64,000 bases of DNA from Pseudomonas sp. Teo4 (lineage in GTDB: Bacteria > Pseudomonadota > Gammaproteobacteria > Pseudomonadales > Pseudomonadaceae): positions 1,550,001-1,614,000 of the forward strand of contig NZ_JAXCIL010000002.1 in NCBI RefSeq assembly GCF_034387475.1, written 5' to 3'. Positions 27,453 through 38,669 of the stretch are shown in pieces. The notes under the pieces were generated by a model. It did not search any database, was not told where the DNA came from, and worked only from the letters and a program-made list of their open reading frames with translations. The first letter of the stretch is position 1. Each line of letters begins with the position of its first letter. Position numbers and translations under genes: made by a program.

Positions 27453-28556
27453 TCAGTGTTTGTAGGCCTGCAGCGCCTCTAGCCGCTTGTTCTTCAATGC
27501 CTCTCCCAAGGCCTGCCCAGTCAGTCCTGCCTCCACCAACGGCTTCACGTCCACCTCTCTGGCCGCCGCTGCCGCTCCACGCAAATACCCAGCCTGTGGA
27601 TAAGTTTGTTCGCCGCGCCCAAGCGCCGCCATCTCGCACGCGGTAATGAAATCCTCGAAGCGCTGCGGCCGCCGATACACGTCGAATTTCTGCAGCATCT
27701 CCAGCAAGGCTGCAGGCTCAAGGTCCAGAGCCCCATCGGCACGTGCGGAAAACTCTCCCATCAACACAGCCAGTTCCTGGCATTCACGCGGTGCCTTGAA
27801 GCGCTGGTTGACGGCCTTGATGGCTGTCGGCTCCACGGTGTGCAACAAGCAAGCCCAGCGCACGTGCAGCGGTTGGTGATGCTCGGCTGCCTGTACCAGC
27901 GCTGCCAGTGAAGCCTCTTCATTGGGGAGCTCGGGCATCATCTCCTGAAGTGCATCGCAGTCGCGCATCACCTGGAAGAACACTTGTGGCCGGTCCTCCA
28001 TCAGTGCTCTTTCGATCTCTTTCCAGCTGCGCTCTGCGGTCAGTGCCTGCAGTTCGCCTGATGCAGCGATCTGCCGCATCAGCGCCAGAGTCTCGTCAGC
28101 GACCCGGAAACCGAGTGGTGCATAACGTGCGGCAAAGCGGGCAACTCGCAGCACACGAAGGGGATCTTCGGCAAACGCCGGGGAAACATGGCGCAGGATT
28201 CGATGTTCAAGGTCGGCTTGGCCGTGGTAAGGATCGAACACAGTTCCTTGGTCATTCTCGGCCATCGCATTGATGGTCAGGTCGCGGCGAATGAGGTCCT
28301 CTTCGAGCGTCACGTCCGGGCTGGCATGGAAGGTAAACCCGCCATAGCCGCGTCCGCTCTTGCGCTCGGTGCGCGCCAGCGCGTATTCCTCTCCCGTCTT
28401 GGGGTGCAGGAAAACCGGAAAATCAGCGCCGACCGGGCGAAAGCCCTTGGCGTGCATTTCTTCGACCGTAGCACCCACCACCAGCCAGTCGATGTCGCTG
28501 ACCGGGCGCCCGAGCAGACGATCACGCACCGCGCCGCCGACTTTGTAAATTTGCAT
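27453..28556 (-). CDS. cca: Cca, CCA-adding tRNA nucleotidyltransferase
   Basis: A 367-residue class II nucleotidyltransferase that adds or repairs the 3' CCA of tRNAs without a template. The catalytic head carries [20 protein letters not shown] (residues about 7-26) with the DxD metal site, then [10 protein letters not shown] and [14 protein letters not shown]. It is shorter than the E. coli enzyme (about 412). The region corresponding to its HD phosphohydrolase reads WACLLHTV, so the phosphatase activity is probably lost. A long inverted repeat lies just before its ribosome-binding site GGAGG. Confidence 0.94.
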   Translation of the reverse strand: MQIYKVGGAVRDRLLGRPVSDIDWLVVGATVEEMHAKGFRPVGADFPVFLHPKTGEEYALARTERKSGRGYGGFTFHASPDVTLEEDLIRRDLTINAMAENDQGTVFDPYHGQADLEHRILRHVSPAFAEDPLRVLRVARFAARYAPLGFRVADETLALMRQIAASGELQALTAERSWKEIERALMEDRPQVFFQVMRDCDALQEMMPELPNEEASLAALVQAAEHHQPLHVRWACLLHTVEPTAIKAVNQRFKAPRECQELAVLMGEFSARADGALDLEPAALLEMLQKFDVYRRPQRFEDFITACEMAALGRGEQTYPQAGYLRGAAAAAREVDVKPLVEAGLTGQALGEALKNKRLEALQAYKH

Positions 28557-28565
28557 GTGCAGCCT

Positions 28566-28603
28566 CCATAACTGCCCACAGGATACCCTGTTGGCAGTTA
28601 TGG
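28566..28603. promoter_or_regulatory. 38-bp inverted repeat abutting the cca ribosome-binding site
   Basis: CCATAACTGCC (28566-28576) pairs perfectly with GGCAGTTATGG (28593-28603). Inside, ACAGG (28578-28582) pairs with CCTGT (28587-28591) around a 4-nt loop, with one internal mismatch. Read on the minus strand it ends in the first bases of the GGAGG site of cca and has no T run. It could end the SpoVR operon message or fold over the cca start. Either role is inference. Confidence 0.6.
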
Positions 28604-28615
28604 CGGTGCGTCGAG

Positions 28616-30184
28616 CTAGAGGTGGTGAATGACAGCCAGGTCCATGCGGCCATAGTCGCCGCTATCGCTGTGCTCGCCGCGGGGCGGCATGTGGTGGGTT
28701 TTCATGATCTGGTCGCCTTGTACGGTTTCCAGGTGGATATCGAAGCCCCATAGCCGGTGCAGGTGCTTGAGCACTTCATCGGTGGAGTCGCCAAGCGGCT
28801 TGCGGTTGTGTTGCTGGTGACGCAGGGTCAGTGAGCGGTCGCCGCGGCGATCGATACTCCAGATCTGCACGTTGGGCTCGCGGTTGCCAAGGTTGTACTG
28901 GGCAGCCAGCTGTTCACGGATGATCCGGTAGCCGGCTTCATCATGGATGGCAGGCACCAGCAAGTCGTCGCGCTGGTCGTCATCGAGGATGCTGAACAGC
29001 TTGAGGTCGCGTATCACCTTGGGTGACAGGTACTGCAGGATAAAGCTCTCGTCCTTGAAGCTGCTCATGGCGAACTTGATGGTCGACAGCCAGTCGCTGC
29101 CAGCGATGTCCGGGAACCAGCGGCGATCTTCCTCGGTCGGGTTCTCACACATGCGGCGGATGTCGGTATACATCGCAAAGCCCAGCGCATAGGGGTTGAT
29201 GCCGCTGTAGTACGGGCTGTCGAAACCAGGCTGGAACACCACGCTGGTATGCGACTGCAGGAACTCCATCATGAAGCCTTCGGTGATCAGGCCCTCGTCG
29301 TACAGGTCGTTCATCAAGGTGTAGTGCCAGAAGGTCGCCCAACCTTCGTTCATCACCTGGGTCTGGCGTTGCGGATAGAAATACTGGGCAATCTTGCGCA
29401 CGATGCGCACCACTTCACGCTGCCAGGGCTCGAGCAGTGGCGCGTTTTTCTCGATGAAGTAGAGGATGTTCTCCTGTGGCTCGGCGGGGAAGCGCGCATC
29501 ATCACGCTCACCGCCTTTTTCGGCTCCCTTGGGAATGGTGCGCCAAAGGTCATTGATCTGCCGTTGCAGGTGTTCCTCACGCTCGTTCTGGCGGCGCCGT
29601 TCTTCTTCGGCGGAAATGGGGTAGGGGCGTTTGTAGCGGTCCACGCCATAGTTCATCAAGGCGTGGCACGAGTCGATGAGGTCTTCGACGGCATCAATAC
29701 CGTGGCGCTCCTCGCACTGGGCAATGTACTGCTTGGCGAACACCAGGTAATCGATGATTGAGGTGGCATCGGTCCAAGTGCGGAACAGGTAGTTGCCTTT
29801 GAAGAAGCTGTTGTGGCCATAGCAGGCATGGGCGATCACCAGTGCCTGCATGCACATGGTGTTTTCTTCCATGAGGTAGGCGATGCACGGATCTGAGTTG
29901 ATCACGATTTCGTAGGCCAGGCCCATCTGGCCGCGGCTGTAGGATTTCTCGGTACTGAGGAACTGCTTTCCGTAGGACCAGTGGTGGTAACCCAAGGGCA
30001 TGCCGACGGAGGCATAGGCGTCCATCATCTGCTCGGCAGTGATCACCTCGATCTGATTGGGGTAGGTGTCCAGGGCGTAACGCTCGGCCAGCCGGCTGAT
30101 TTCCCGATCGTAGGTCTGGATCAGCTCGAACGTCCACTCGGACCCCGTGGAGATGGGTTGGCGTCTCTGTGCTCTGGCGGTCAT
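28616..30184 (-). CDS. SpoVR-family protein (YcgB-like)
   Basis: A 522-residue cytoplasmic protein of the SpoVR family, widespread in proteobacteria and named after a Bacillus sporulation gene though non-sporeformers carry it. Typical stretches are [34 protein letters not shown] and the acidic and histidine-rich [16 protein letters not shown]. Its biochemical activity is unknown. It overlaps the DUF444 gene by 4 bp (ATGA) and is third in the PrkA operon, the standard order. Expression is usually linked to stationary phase and stress. Confidence 0.93.
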   Translation of the reverse strand: MTARAQRRQPISTGSEWTFELIQTYDREISRLAERYALDTYPNQIEVITAEQMMDAYASVGMPLGYHHWSYGKQFLSTEKSYSRGQMGLAYEIVINSDPCIAYLMEENTMCMQALVIAHACYGHNSFFKGNYLFRTWTDATSIIDYLVFAKQYIAQCEERHGIDAVEDLIDSCHALMNYGVDRYKRPYPISAEEERRRQNEREEHLQRQINDLWRTIPKGAEKGGERDDARFPAEPQENILYFIEKNAPLLEPWQREVVRIVRKIAQYFYPQRQTQVMNEGWATFWHYTLMNDLYDEGLITEGFMMEFLQSHTSVVFQPGFDSPYYSGINPYALGFAMYTDIRRMCENPTEEDRRWFPDIAGSDWLSTIKFAMSSFKDESFILQYLSPKVIRDLKLFSILDDDQRDDLLVPAIHDEAGYRIIREQLAAQYNLGNREPNVQIWSIDRRGDRSLTLRHQQHNRKPLGDSTDEVLKHLHRLWGFDIHLETVQGDQIMKTHHMPPRGEHSDSGDYGRMDLAVIHHL

Positions 30185-31452
30185 GTGGCTAACCTGCGCT
30201 GGAAGAGTTCACGGAAGACCGGGTAAATATCGCCGGCCGATACCAACTGCTGCTGGGCGAATGTGTCGGGGAAGCCCTCGCCGATTCGCTCGTACTCGTA
30301 CCACAACGCCTGATGTTCTCGCGGGGTGATCTCGACGTAAGTGTAGTACTGCACGTGCGGCATGATCTGCTTGGAGAGGATCTCGCGGCAGATCGGTGAG
30401 TCGTCGTTCCAGTTGTCGCCATCGGAGGCTTGCGCGGCGTAAATGTTCCAGTCGCTGGCCGGGTAGCGCTCGGCCATGATTTCCTGCATCAGCTTGAGCG
30501 CACTGGAAACGATGGTGCCGCCGGTCTCCCGGGAGTAGAAGAACTCTTCCTCGTCGACTTCGCGGGCGCTGGTGTGGTGGCGAATGAATACCACCTCGAT
30601 GCGGTCGTAATTGCGCTTCAGGAACAGGTACAGCAGGATGAAAAAGCGCTTGGCGATGTCTTTGGTCGCCTGGGTCATGGAGCCCGATACGTCCATCAGG
30701 CAGAACATCACCGCCTTCGAACTGGGGTTGGGCTGTTTCACCAGCAGGTTGTACTTGAGGTCGAAGGTGTCGAGGAAGGGCAGGCGGTTGATGCGCGCCT
30801 TGAGGCGCTCGATCTCCGCTTCGGTGTCCTGAATGTCGGTGAAATTGTCGGGTTCTTCGACTTTAAGGCGATCCAGCTCCTTCTGAGCTTCGCGCAACAA
30901 CGCACGGCTGCTGCCGGTCAGGGCAATACGCCGGGCATGGGCTGAGCGCAGGGTGCGTACGATATTGATCCGGGACGGGTTGCCTTCGTTGGCGATGCCC
31001 GCGCGGACCGTCTTGAACGTGTCGGCACCAGTCAGGTGGCGTTTGACCAGATTGGGCAGCTCCAGGTCCTCGAACATGAACTCGAGAAATTCCTCCTGAG
31101 TGATCTGGAAGACGAATTCATCCATGCCCTCGCCGGAATTGCCTGCCTTGCCGCGACCCCCACCGCCGCCGCCACCTTGGGGCCTGGGGATGTGCTCACC
31201 AGCGGTGAACTCCTTGTTGCCAGGGTGCACGATGGTCTGCTTGCCACCTCGACCGTGGTGCAGCACCGGTTCATCGATGTCCCGTCCCGGAATGCTGATC
31301 TGCTCGCCATGCTCCATGTCCATGATGGAGCGGCGGCTCACCGCTTCTTCGACGGCTTTCTTGATGTGTTCACGGTAACGCCGCAAGAAACGCTGGCGAT
31401 TGACCGTGCTCTTGTTCTTGCCGTTCAGGCGTCGGTCGATAACGTAGCTCAT
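30181..31452 (-). CDS. YeaH/DUF444 family protein
   Basis: A 423-residue protein of the DUF444 (YeaH/YhbH) family. It contains a von Willebrand factor A-like domain whose metal-site motif reads [17 protein letters not shown] (about residue 250), followed by the hydrophobic [21 protein letters not shown] glycine-rich linker ([14 protein letters not shown], about 90-103) separates a basic N-terminal region. It sits between prkA and the SpoVR gene, as in E. coli yeaG-yeaH, and is thought to act with the kinase in nutrient-stress adaptation. ATG at 31452 follows GGGAGGG. Confidence 0.93.
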   Translation of the reverse strand: MSYVIDRRLNGKNKSTVNRQRFLRRYREHIKKAVEEAVSRRSIMDMEHGEQISIPGRDIDEPVLHHGRGGKQTIVHPGNKEFTAGEHIPRPQGGGGGGGRGKAGNSGEGMDEFVFQITQEEFLEFMFEDLELPNLVKRHLTGADTFKTVRAGIANEGNPSRINIVRTLRSAHARRIALTGSSRALLREAQKELDRLKVEEPDNFTDIQDTEAEIERLKARINRLPFLDTFDLKYNLLVKQPNPSSKAVMFCLMDVSGSMTQATKDIAKRFFILLYLFLKRNYDRIEVVFIRHHTSAREVDEEEFFYSRETGGTIVSSALKLMQEIMAERYPASDWNIYAAQASDGDNWNDDSPICREILSKQIMPHVQYYTYVEITPREHQALWYEYERIGEGFPDTFAQQQLVSAGDIYPVFRELFQRRLAT

Positions 31453-31572
31453 GGTCCCTCCCGGTAGCTGGGAACAGCTGCACGCTTCAAGCTACGAGCT
31501 GCATACAAAAGCAGCCGCCGCCGCCCGCGGCTGACAGGGCAGCCTTGGGCGCGCGGCGTGTAGCTTGCCGCT

Positions 31573-33495
31573 TTATTGCGATTTCCTGACCCGCAGGTAC
31601 CATTCCGACAGCAAGCGCACCTGCTTGTCGGTGTAGCCACGTTCCACCATCCGGGTGACGAAGTCGTTGTGTTTCTTCTGGTCCTCTTTGCTGGCCTTGG
31701 CGTTGAAGCTGATGACCGGCAGCAGGTCTTCGGTGTTGGAGAACATTTTCTTCTCGATCACCACCCGCAGCTTTTCATAGCTCAGCCAGCTTGGGTTCTT
31801 GCCGTTGTTATTGGCGCGAGCACGCAACACGAAGTTGACGATTTCGTTGCGGAAGTCTTTCGGGTTGCTGATGCCAGCTGGCTTCTCGATCTTCTCCAGT
31901 TCCTCGTTGAGTGCGATGCGGTTGAGGATCTCGCCGGTTTCCGGGTCGCGGTACTCCTGATCCTGAATCCAGAAATCGGCGTACAGCACGTAGCGGTCGA
32001 ATATGTTCTGCCCGTATTCGCTGTAGGACTCCAGGTAAGCGGTCTGGATTTCCTTGCCGATGAATTCGATGTAGCGCGGCGCCAGGTATTCCTTCAGGTA
32101 GCGCAGGTAGCGTTCGCGCACTTCGGCCGGGAATTGCTCCTGTTCGATCTGCTGTTCAAGCACATACAGCAGGTGGACCGGGTTGGCCGCGATCTCGTGT
32201 GGGTCGAAGTTGAAGACCTTGGATAGAATCTTGAAGGCGAAGCGGGTCGACAGGCCGTTCATGCCTTCGTCCACGCCCGCCGCATCGCGGTACTCCTGGA
32301 TCGACTTGGCTTTCGGGTCGGTGTCCTTGAGATTTTCGCCGTCGTAGACCCGCATCTTGGAGTAGATGTTGGAGTTTTCCGGCTCTTTAAGGCGCGAGAG
32401 CACGGTGAACTGGGCAAGCATCTTGAGTGTATCCGGTGCGCAGTGGGCCCTGGCCAGCGAACTGTTGATCAGCAGTTTGTCGTAGATCTTGATCTCATCG
32501 CTGACGCGCAGGCAGTACGGCACCTTGACGATGTAGATACGGTCGATGAACGCTTCGTTGTTCTTGTTGTTGCGGAAGGTGTGCCATTCCGATTCGTTGG
32601 AGTGGGCCAGCAGAATCCCGGAATACGGGATCGCGCCCAGGCCTTCGGTGCTGTTGTAGTTACCTTCCTGGGTGGCGGTAAGCAGCGGGTGCAGGACCTT
32701 GATTGGCGCCTTGAACATCTCGACGAATTCCATCAGGCCCTGGTTGGCCCGGCACAGCGCGCCCGAGTAGCTGTAGGCATCGGCGTCGTTCTGTGGGAAT
32801 TCTTCGAGTTTGCGGATATCCACCTTACCGACCAGTGCGGAGATATCCTGGTTGTTTTCGTCCCCAGGTTCGGTCTTGGCAATGGCCACCTGATTGAGGA
32901 TCGACGGATACAGCTTGACCACCTTGAACTTGCTGATGTCGCCGCCGAACTCCTGCAGGCGCTTGGTGGCCCAGGGTGACATGATGGTGTTCAGGTAGCG
33001 GCGGGGGATGCCGTATTCCTCTTCGAGAATGGAACCGTCTTCGGCGGCATTGAACAGCCCCAGGGGCGATTCGAATACCGGCGAGCCCTTGATGGCATAG
33101 AACGGCACTTTCTCCATCAACTGCTTCAGTTTCTCTGCCAGGGACGACTTGCCGCCGCCCACCGGGCCCAGCAGGTAAAGGATCTGTTTCTTCTCTTCCA
33201 GGCCTTGGGCCGCATGGCGGAAGTACGACACGATCTGGTCGATGCACTCTTCCATGCCATGGAAGTCGGCAAAGGCCGGGTAGCGGCGTATGACCTTGTT
33301 GGAGAATATTCGCGACAGTCTGGAGTTGGTTGAGGTGTCGATCAGCTCGGGCTCACCAATGGCCAGCAACAGCCGTTCGGCCGCCGAAGCGTAGGCGCTA
33401 CGATCCTCTTTGCACAGCTCGAGGTACTCCTGTAGCGAGAGTTCTTCCTGGCGTGTTGACTCGAAACGTTGTTGGAAGTGGCTAAAAATGCTCAT
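31573..33495 (-). CDS. PrkA-type serine protein kinase (YeaG-like)
   Basis: A 640-residue protein with an AAA+-like N-terminal domain (Walker A LGPVGGGKSSLAEKLK, about 108-123) and a C-terminal PrkA domain. Family members are called serine kinases, although ATP-dependent protease activity has also been claimed. The start MSIFSHFQQRFESTRQEELS at 33495 has a GAGGTG site; the open frame upstream of it is not conserved. First gene of the PrkA-DUF444-SpoVR operon, which in enteric bacteria is under stress sigma and nitrogen control. The 120-bp gap to DUF444 holds short AGCTTGAAGC-type repeats. Confidence 0.94.
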   Translation of the reverse strand: MSIFSHFQQRFESTRQEELSLQEYLELCKEDRSAYASAAERLLLAIGEPELIDTSTNSRLSRIFSNKVIRRYPAFADFHGMEECIDQIVSYFRHAAQGLEEKKQILYLLGPVGGGKSSLAEKLKQLMEKVPFYAIKGSPVFESPLGLFNAAEDGSILEEEYGIPRRYLNTIMSPWATKRLQEFGGDISKFKVVKLYPSILNQVAIAKTEPGDENNQDISALVGKVDIRKLEEFPQNDADAYSYSGALCRANQGLMEFVEMFKAPIKVLHPLLTATQEGNYNSTEGLGAIPYSGILLAHSNESEWHTFRNNKNNEAFIDRIYIVKVPYCLRVSDEIKIYDKLLINSSLARAHCAPDTLKMLAQFTVLSRLKEPENSNIYSKMRVYDGENLKDTDPKAKSIQEYRDAAGVDEGMNGLSTRFAFKILSKVFNFDPHEIAANPVHLLYVLEQQIEQEQFPAEVRERYLRYLKEYLAPRYIEFIGKEIQTAYLESYSEYGQNIFDRYVLYADFWIQDQEYRDPETGEILNRIALNEELEKIEKPAGISNPKDFRNEIVNFVLRARANNNGKNPSWLSYEKLRVVIEKKMFSNTEDLLPVISFNAKASKEDQKKHNDFVTRMVERGYTDKQVRLLSEWYLRVRKSQ

Positions 33496-33731
33496 GACGT
33501 CACCTCGCTCGATACGTGGAGACGACGCCGGATCAGTCAGCTGATGCTGGCATGCAAGCGGCTCTGCCGATTGCTGTATACCCCCCAGAACACCCTGTAA
33601 CGCTACCGATGACCCGCACGCCGGTGTACCGGCTCTCCCCTTTTTTGGATGGCCTGGGCTTAAGGATAGTTGGTAATACGCAAGGTCAAGGGCGTGAGGC
33701 CGAGAAGTTGCTCTCGACCGTTCGTCAGAAA

Positions 33732-33759
33732 AGGCGCGAGCCCGCACGGGGCGCGGGCT
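33732..33759 (-). terminator. Probable terminator after glpE
   Basis: Minus-strand stem AGCCCGC with GCGGGCT, then CGCGCCTTTTCTG. The T run begins a few bases after the stem, so efficiency is uncertain. It lies 18 bp past the glpE stop codon, at the end of the lptD operon. The remaining gap up to prkA (33496-33731) should hold the prkA promoter; I see no clear match. Confidence 0.5.
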
Positions 33760-33777
33760 GCAGCAATAATGAAAAAA

Positions 33778-34110
33778 TTATTCGGCGCTACCTTGGGCGG
33801 TCTCGGCCGGGTAGGTGGTGCGCCACAGCTCGAAGCCGCCATCGACGCTGTAAACGTCCGAGAAGCCTTGGCCAACCAGGTAGGCGGCTGCGCTCTGGCT
33901 GGAGTTGCCGTGGTAGCAGACCACCAGGGTCGGGGCATCCAGATCGGCGTTGCGGATGAAGTCGGCGACCGAGTGGTTGTCCAGATGCTTGGCGCCGGTG
34001 ATGTGGCCGGCGGCAAAGGCTTGCGGGTCGCGAATGTCGACGACGACCGCACCTTCCTTCTTGCGAAGCTCCAAGGCCTGCTCAGGGGGGATGCGCTTGA
34101 ATTCGCTCAT
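33778..34110 (-). CDS. glpE: GlpE-like thiosulfate sulfurtransferase (single-domain rhodanese)
   Basis: A 110-residue rhodanese that moves a sulfane sulfur from thiosulfate to cyanide or a thiol acceptor. The active-site Cys is in [13 protein letters not shown] (about residue 65), and [19 protein letters not shown] is the N-terminal rhodanese signature. The length and loop CYHGNSS match E. coli GlpE. It follows apaH by 14 bp and ends the lptD-surA-pdxA-rsmA-apaG-apaH row, an order common in pseudomonads. The physiological sulfur acceptor is unknown. Confidence 0.9.
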   Translation of the reverse strand: MSEFKRIPPEQALELRKKEGAVVVDIRDPQAFAAGHITGAKHLDNHSVADFIRNADLDAPTLVVCYHGNSSQSAAAYLVGQGFSDVYSVDGGFELWRTTYPAETAQGSAE

Positions 34111-34124
34111 GGGTACGGTTTCCT

Positions 34125-34991
34125 TCAGGGTTGGTCGTTCATTCTAGTGGGTTGTGCCGGTTGGCGTAGGGTGCCGTCGTCGGCGCAGTCGCAGCGGTGG
34201 TATTCGCCACTGTCGACGTTGTACAAGGTCATGGCGCCGCCCCACACGCAGCCGGTGTCCAGGGCGATCACGCCGGGTTCGTCGACACGGCCTTCCAGGG
34301 CTGCCCAGTGACCGAAGATGATCTTCACATGGCGTGAGCGGCGGTCCTTGTGCGCATACCAGGGCTTGTAGCCCCTAGGGGCTGTGCCCAGGCCTTCCTT
34401 GCTCTTGAGGTCGAGCTTGCCTTCGGCGGTGCAGAAGCGCATGCGGGTCAGGTAGTTGGTGATGACCCGCAGGCGCTCGACGCCCGCCAGGCTCTTGCTC
34501 CACTTGTTCGGCTCGTTGCCGTACATGCCATCCAGGTAAAGCTTCAGGCGCCCGTCGTCACGCAGTACCTCCTCGACTTCGCCAGCTAGCTCAAGGGCTC
34601 TGCCGAGGGTCCATTGGGGTGGAATGCCAGCATGAACCAGGGCAATGCCGCGCGGCTCGTCGTAATGCAGCAGCTTTTGCTGGCGCAGCCAGTCGAACAG
34701 CTGGTCGGCGTCAGGCGCTTCGATGATTTCACGCAGGGTGTCGCTTTTCTTCAAGCGCTCGACGTTGTGCCAGGCAGCGAGCAGGTGCAGGTCATGATTG
34801 CCCAGCACGCAGACCAGCGATTGGCGGATCGAGTAGAGAAAGCGCAGCGTCTCGAGCGACTCTGGGCCACGGTTGACCAGGTCGCCGACCAGCCACAGAC
34901 GATCAACGGCCGGGTTGAACTTGACGCGTTCAAGCAGGCACTTGAGCGGTTGCAGGCAGCCTTGCAGGTCACCGACGGCGTAGGTGGCCAT
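34125..34991 (-). CDS. apaH: ApaH, symmetrical bis(5'-nucleosyl)-tetraphosphatase
   Basis: A 288-residue metallophosphatase that splits Ap4A into two ADP and removes Np4 caps from RNA. The signature metal motifs are in order: GDLQG (7-11), [10 protein letters not shown] (about 36-45) and GNHDLHL (about 62-68). The start shares ATGA with the apaG stop, so translation is coupled. Ap4A levels rise under oxidative and heat stress, which this enzyme counters in the cytoplasm. Confidence 0.96.
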   Translation of the reverse strand: MATYAVGDLQGCLQPLKCLLERVKFNPAVDRLWLVGDLVNRGPESLETLRFLYSIRQSLVCVLGNHDLHLLAAWHNVERLKKSDTLREIIEAPDADQLFDWLRQQKLLHYDEPRGIALVHAGIPPQWTLGRALELAGEVEEVLRDDGRLKLYLDGMYGNEPNKWSKSLAGVERLRVITNYLTRMRFCTAEGKLDLKSKEGLGTAPRGYKPWYAHKDRRSRHVKIIFGHWAALEGRVDEPGVIALDTGCVWGGAMTLYNVDSGEYHRCDCADDGTLRQPAQPTRMNDQP

Positions 34992-35371
34992 CAGTGCAGG
35001 GCTCCGGGTACCGCCAGGCGGAAGGGGGCGATCTCGGCGTCGAAGCGCTTACCGTCTTCGGCGAACATCTGGTAGCTGCCCTGCATGGTGCCCACGCGGG
35101 TGCTGATGACCGCGCCGCTGCTGTAGGTGTGGCTTTGGCCCGGGTCGATGGTCGGTTGTTGACCAACCACGCCTGCGCCGCGCACTTCCTCGACTTCGCC
35201 GTCACCGTTAGTGATCAGCCAGTGGCGGGACATCAGCTTGGCTTTGACCGAACCGTTGTTTTGAACGGTGATGGTATAGGCGAAGGCAAAGCGACTGTTT
35301 TCGGGGTCGGATTGGTCTTTGAGGTAACGGGTCACGACGCTGACGTCGATCTTGTAGCGGGGATCGGACAT
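34991..35371 (-). CDS. apaG: ApaG protein
   Basis: A 126-residue protein with a fibronectin type III-like beta fold (DUF525). ApaG-domain proteins occur beside apaH and rsmA; the molecular role is uncertain, with effects on Co2+ resistance reported in Salmonella. The conserved core is [20 protein letters not shown] and the tail [20 protein letters not shown]. The start [10 protein letters not shown] at 35371 is chosen over an ATG nine codons upstream because it matches the family length. A REP pair separates it from rsmA. Confidence 0.94.
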   Translation of the reverse strand: MSDPRYKIDVSVVTRYLKDQSDPENSRFAFAYTITVQNNGSVKAKLMSRHWLITNGDGEVEEVRGAGVVGQQPTIDPGQSHTYSSGAVISTRVGTMQGSYQMFAEDGKRFDAEIAPFRLAVPGALH

Positions 35372-35470
35372 GCAAAGGCCTTGGGCGAACTGACGCAATA
35401 ATGCAGTCTAGGCCATTGAGAGGGGGGAGGGCCAGCGGTGTGGGCCAGTAGAAACCGGTTAATCAGTTCT

Positions 35471-35563
35471 GGCCTCTTCGCGGGTAAACCCGCTCCCACA
35501 GAGGCTGCACAGATTTCCGGGACTGTGCGATTCCTGTGGGAGCGGGTTTACCCGCGAAGGGTC
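35471..35563. repeat. REP pair between rsmA and apaG
   Basis: Two inverted REP units of the second sequence type (CGCGGGTAAACCCGCTCCCACA), at 35471-35502 and 35533-35563. They lie between two genes transcribed in the same direction, so they interrupt an otherwise overlapping operon and may set an mRNA end or protect rsmA mRNA. Confidence 0.85.
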
Positions 35564-35566
35564 GGA

Positions 35567-36367
35567 TCAGGCTTGCTGAATGGCCAGCTGGTCAGCCAGG
35601 CGCACGAACGCTGCCAGGTCCAACTGCTCAGGCCGCAGGCTGCCGTCGACGCCAGCCGCCTCGATGGCCTGGCTGTCGAGCAGGCCTTTCATGGTGTTAC
35701 GCAGGGTCTTACGGCGCTGGTTGAAGGCCTCGCGCACCACGTGCTCCAACAGCCGAGCATCCTTGGCCGGGTGCGGCAGCACTTCATGGGGTACCAGGCG
35801 CACGATGGCCGAATCCACTTTCGGTGGCGGGTTGAATGCGCCGGGGCCGACGTTGAACAGGTGTTCCACGCGGCAGTGGTACTGCACCATGATCGACAGG
35901 CGGCCCCAGTCGCCACCGCCAGGGCCGGCGGCCATGCGCTCGACCACTTCCTTCTGCAGCATGAAGTGCATGTCGCGGATCAGCCCGGCATGGCTGAGCA
36001 GGTGGAAGATCAGCGGGGTGGAAATGTTGTAGGGCAGGTTGCCGACCACTTTCAGGCTGCGCGGCGGTACGCCCAGCTGATTGAAGTCGAACTTCAGGGC
36101 ATCGCCCTGGTGCAGGCGGAAATTGTCGCGGCCGGCGAACTTGTGCTGCAGGATCGGCACAAGGTCCTTGTCCAGCTCGACGACGTCCAGCTGTGCACCG
36201 CTGCCAAGCAGGCCTTCGGTCAATGCGCCCTGGCCCGGGCCAATCTCCAGCAGGTGCTCACCCGCCTTGGCGTTGATGGCACGCAGGATGCGGTCGATGA
36301 TGCCGGCGTCGTGCAGGAAGTTCTGGCCGAAGCGCTTGCGCGCGCGGTGTTGGTATTGCTCGTTCAT
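35567..36367 (-). CDS. rsmA: RsmA/KsgA, 16S rRNA adenine dimethyltransferase
   Basis: A 266-residue SAM-dependent enzyme that dimethylates the two adjacent adenines A1518 and A1519 in 16S rRNA, a late check of 30S assembly. SAM-binding [14 protein letters not shown] (about 40-53) and catalytic [12 protein letters not shown] (about 108-119) are intact, as is the N-terminal [10 protein letters not shown]. Overlaps pdxA by 4 bp. Despite the shared symbol it is unrelated to the RNA-binding RsmA titrated by RsmY. Confidence 0.97.
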   Translation of the reverse strand: MNEQYQHRARKRFGQNFLHDAGIIDRILRAINAKAGEHLLEIGPGQGALTEGLLGSGAQLDVVELDKDLVPILQHKFAGRDNFRLHQGDALKFDFNQLGVPPRSLKVVGNLPYNISTPLIFHLLSHAGLIRDMHFMLQKEVVERMAAGPGGGDWGRLSIMVQYHCRVEHLFNVGPGAFNPPPKVDSAIVRLVPHEVLPHPAKDARLLEHVVREAFNQRRKTLRNTMKGLLDSQAIEAAGVDGSLRPEQLDLAAFVRLADQLAIQQA

Positions 36368-37353
36368 GGTCGGTTCTCGGCCATCTGGTAGGCGGTTTCC
36401 AGCGCGACCCGCAGGCTGCCGGTGTCGACCTTGCCGGTGCCGGCCAGGTCCAGGGCGGTGCCGTGATCGACCGACGTGCGGATGATCGGCAGGCCCAGCG
36501 TCACGTTGACCGCAGCGCCGAAGCCTTTGTACTTGAGTACGGGCAAGCCTTGGTCGTGGTACATCGCCAGCACCGCGTCGCAGTGCTCCAGATATTTGGG
36601 GGTAAACAGGGTATCGGCCGGCAGCGGGCCGCGCAGGTCCATGCCTTCGTTGCGCAGGCGGGCCAGTGTCGGCTCGATGATGTCGATTTCTTCGCAGCCC
36701 AGATGGCCGCCTTCACCCGCATGGGGGTTGAGCCCGCACACCAGGATGCGCGGGTTGGCGATGCCGAACTTGTCGCGCATGTCGGCGTGCAGGATGCGGG
36801 TGACCCGCTCCACGCGCTCGACGGTGATAGCGTCGGCGATGTCACGCAATGGCAGGTGCGTGGTCACCAGGGCCACACGCAAGCCATGTGTGGCCAGCAT
36901 CATCACCACTTGAGCGGTGTGCGTCAGTTCGGCGAGGAATTCGGTATGGCCCGAGAAGGCGATACCGCTTTCGTTGATCACGCCCTTGTGCACAGGGGCG
37001 GTGATCATCCCGGCGAAATGCCCGTCGAGACAGCCTTGGCCGGCCCGGGTCAGGGTTTGCAGAACGAAGGCGGCGTTGGCCTTGTCGAGCTTGCCTGGCA
37101 CTACCGGCGCGGACAGGGGCGTATCCCACACGTACAGGCTGCCGGCAGGCGCGGGCTGGTCGGGCCATTGGCCCGGCGAAACCGGCAGCAGATTGACGGC
37201 CAGCCCCAGCTGCGCGGCCCGCTCGGCGAGCAGGTCACGGCTGGTGATGGCGATCAGGGGATGGGGCTGGGCGTCGGCGGCGAGCAGCAGGCACAGGTCG
37301 GGACCTATGCCAGCTGGTTCGCCGGGGGTGACGGCGAAGCGCAGGGGCTTCAC
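36364..37353 (-). CDS. pdxA: PdxA, 4-hydroxythreonine-4-phosphate dehydrogenase
   Basis: A 329-residue NAD-dependent enzyme of vitamin B6 synthesis that oxidises and decarboxylates 4-phosphohydroxy-threonine to feed PdxJ. The three metal-binding histidines lie in [11 protein letters not shown] (about 137), [12 protein letters not shown] (about 210) and [12 protein letters not shown] (about 265). The N-terminal [13 protein letters not shown] is diagnostic. Overlaps surA and rsmA by 4 bp each, so the whole block is translationally coupled. Confidence 0.97.
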   Translation of the reverse strand: MKPLRFAVTPGEPAGIGPDLCLLLAADAQPHPLIAITSRDLLAERAAQLGLAVNLLPVSPGQWPDQPAPAGSLYVWDTPLSAPVVPGKLDKANAAFVLQTLTRAGQGCLDGHFAGMITAPVHKGVINESGIAFSGHTEFLAELTHTAQVVMMLATHGLRVALVTTHLPLRDIADAITVERVERVTRILHADMRDKFGIANPRILVCGLNPHAGEGGHLGCEEIDIIEPTLARLRNEGMDLRGPLPADTLFTPKYLEHCDAVLAMYHDQGLPVLKYKGFGAAVNVTLGLPIIRTSVDHGTALDLAGTGKVDTGSLRVALETAYQMAENRP

Positions 37354-38669
37354 TGTGCGACCTGGTCAGCGCCAGGCAGTTTGATTTCAACGTAGGCTTC
37401 GTCGCGGATCTGGCGCAGCCAGGTCTGCAGCTCTTCGTCGTACTTGCGGTTACGCAGAACGGTCAGGGCTTGCTGTTCGCGCGCCTGTTCAGTGCTGTCG
37501 GTGGCGCGGCGGCCCAGCACTTCCAGAACATGCCAGCCGTACTGAGTCTTGAACGGACGGGTCACGACGCCTTGCTGGGCGTTGGCCATCTGCTCGCGGA
37601 ACTCAGGCACCAGGCTGTTCGGGTCGACCCAGTTGAGGTCACCGCCGTTGAGCGCCGAACCCGGGTCTTCCGAGAAGCTCTTGGCCAGGGTGGCAAAGTC
37701 TTCGCCGTTGTTGATTCGCTCGTAGAGTTTCTCGGCCAGTTGCTCGGTGGCCGCCTCGCTGCGAACTTCGCTTGGCTTGATCAGGATGTGGCGCACATGC
37801 ACTTCGTCACGCAGCACGTTCTCGCTGCCGCCGCGCTTCTCTTCCAGCTTGATGATGATGAAGCCGCTGGGAATGCGCAGTGGTTGGGTGATGTCGCCAG
37901 TGGTCATGCTGCTGAGCAGCTTGGCAAACTCAGGTGGCAGCTGGCCAGCTTTACGCCAGCCCATCTCGCCGCCTTCCAGGGCGTTTTCGCTGGCCGAGTT
38001 GGCAATTGCCATCTGGCCGAAGTCGGCACCCTGGCGCAGTTGCTGGTAAACGTCACCTACCTTGCGCGCAGCTTTCTGGATGTCGTCCGAGTTGGCGCCT
38101 TCCGGGGTTGGGATCAGGATGTTGGCCAGACGGTACTCTTCCGACATCTGCATCTTGCCCAGGTCCGAGGCGAGGAAGTTCTTCACTTCCTGTTCGGACA
38201 CCTGAATGCGCTCGGCCACACGGCGCTGGCGCACGCGGCTGATGATCATCTCGCGCTTGACCTGCTCACGGGCGTCGTCGAACGACAGACCGTCGTGGGC
38301 CAGGGCAGCGCGGAACTGGTCCAGGGACATGCCATTGCGCTGGGCAATGGTGCCGATGGCCTGGTTCAGTTCTTCATCGGTGATGCGGATGCCGGAGCGC
38401 TCGCCGATCTGCAGTTGCAGGTTCTCGACGATCAGGCGTTCCAGCACCTGCTGTTCCAGGGCGCCGGTCGGCGGCACGCCGCCGCCGCGCTTGGCGATGG
38501 TTTGCTGGACTTCGTGGACGCGTTGGTCCAGTTGGCTTTGCATGACCACGTCGTTGTCGACGATGGCCACCACACGGTCCAGAGGTTGCACCGCGGCGTG
38601 AACCGCGCTGCTCAGCAGTGCAGCGCCCACCAGCAGCGGGCGCAGACGATCAATAAGCTTGGTCTTCAC
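37350..38669 (-). CDS. surA: SurA, periplasmic chaperone and peptidyl-prolyl isomerase
   Basis: A 439-residue periplasmic chaperone for outer-membrane proteins, including the neighbouring LptD. A signal peptide (about 1-26, [15 protein letters not shown]) leads into the N-terminal chaperone domain ([20 protein letters not shown]). Two parvulin domains follow (about 175-275 and 285-385; [20 protein letters not shown] in the second). The start overlaps the end of lptD by 20 bp. Confidence 0.97.
   Translation of the reverse strand: MKTKLIDRLRPLLVGAALLSSAVHAAVQPLDRVVAIVDNDVVMQSQLDQRVHEVQQTIAKRGGGVPPTGALEQQVLERLIVENLQLQIGERSGIRITDEELNQAIGTIAQRNGMSLDQFRAALAHDGLSFDDAREQVKREMIISRVRQRRVAERIQVSEQEVKNFLASDLGKMQMSEEYRLANILIPTPEGANSDDIQKAARKVGDVYQQLRQGADFGQMAIANSASENALEGGEMGWRKAGQLPPEFAKLLSSMTTGDITQPLRIPSGFIIIKLEEKRGGSENVLRDEVHVRHILIKPSEVRSEAATEQLAEKLYERINNGEDFATLAKSFSEDPGSALNGGDLNWVDPNSLVPEFREQMANAQQGVVTRPFKTQYGWHVLEVLGRRATDSTEQAREQQALTVLRNRKYDEELQTWLRQIRDEAYVEIKLPGADQVAQ

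Noticed and set aside
33496..33747. An 84-codon N-terminal extension of prkA
   Set aside because: The conserved start MSIFSHFQQRF has a ribosome-binding site at 33495; the extension is not family-like.
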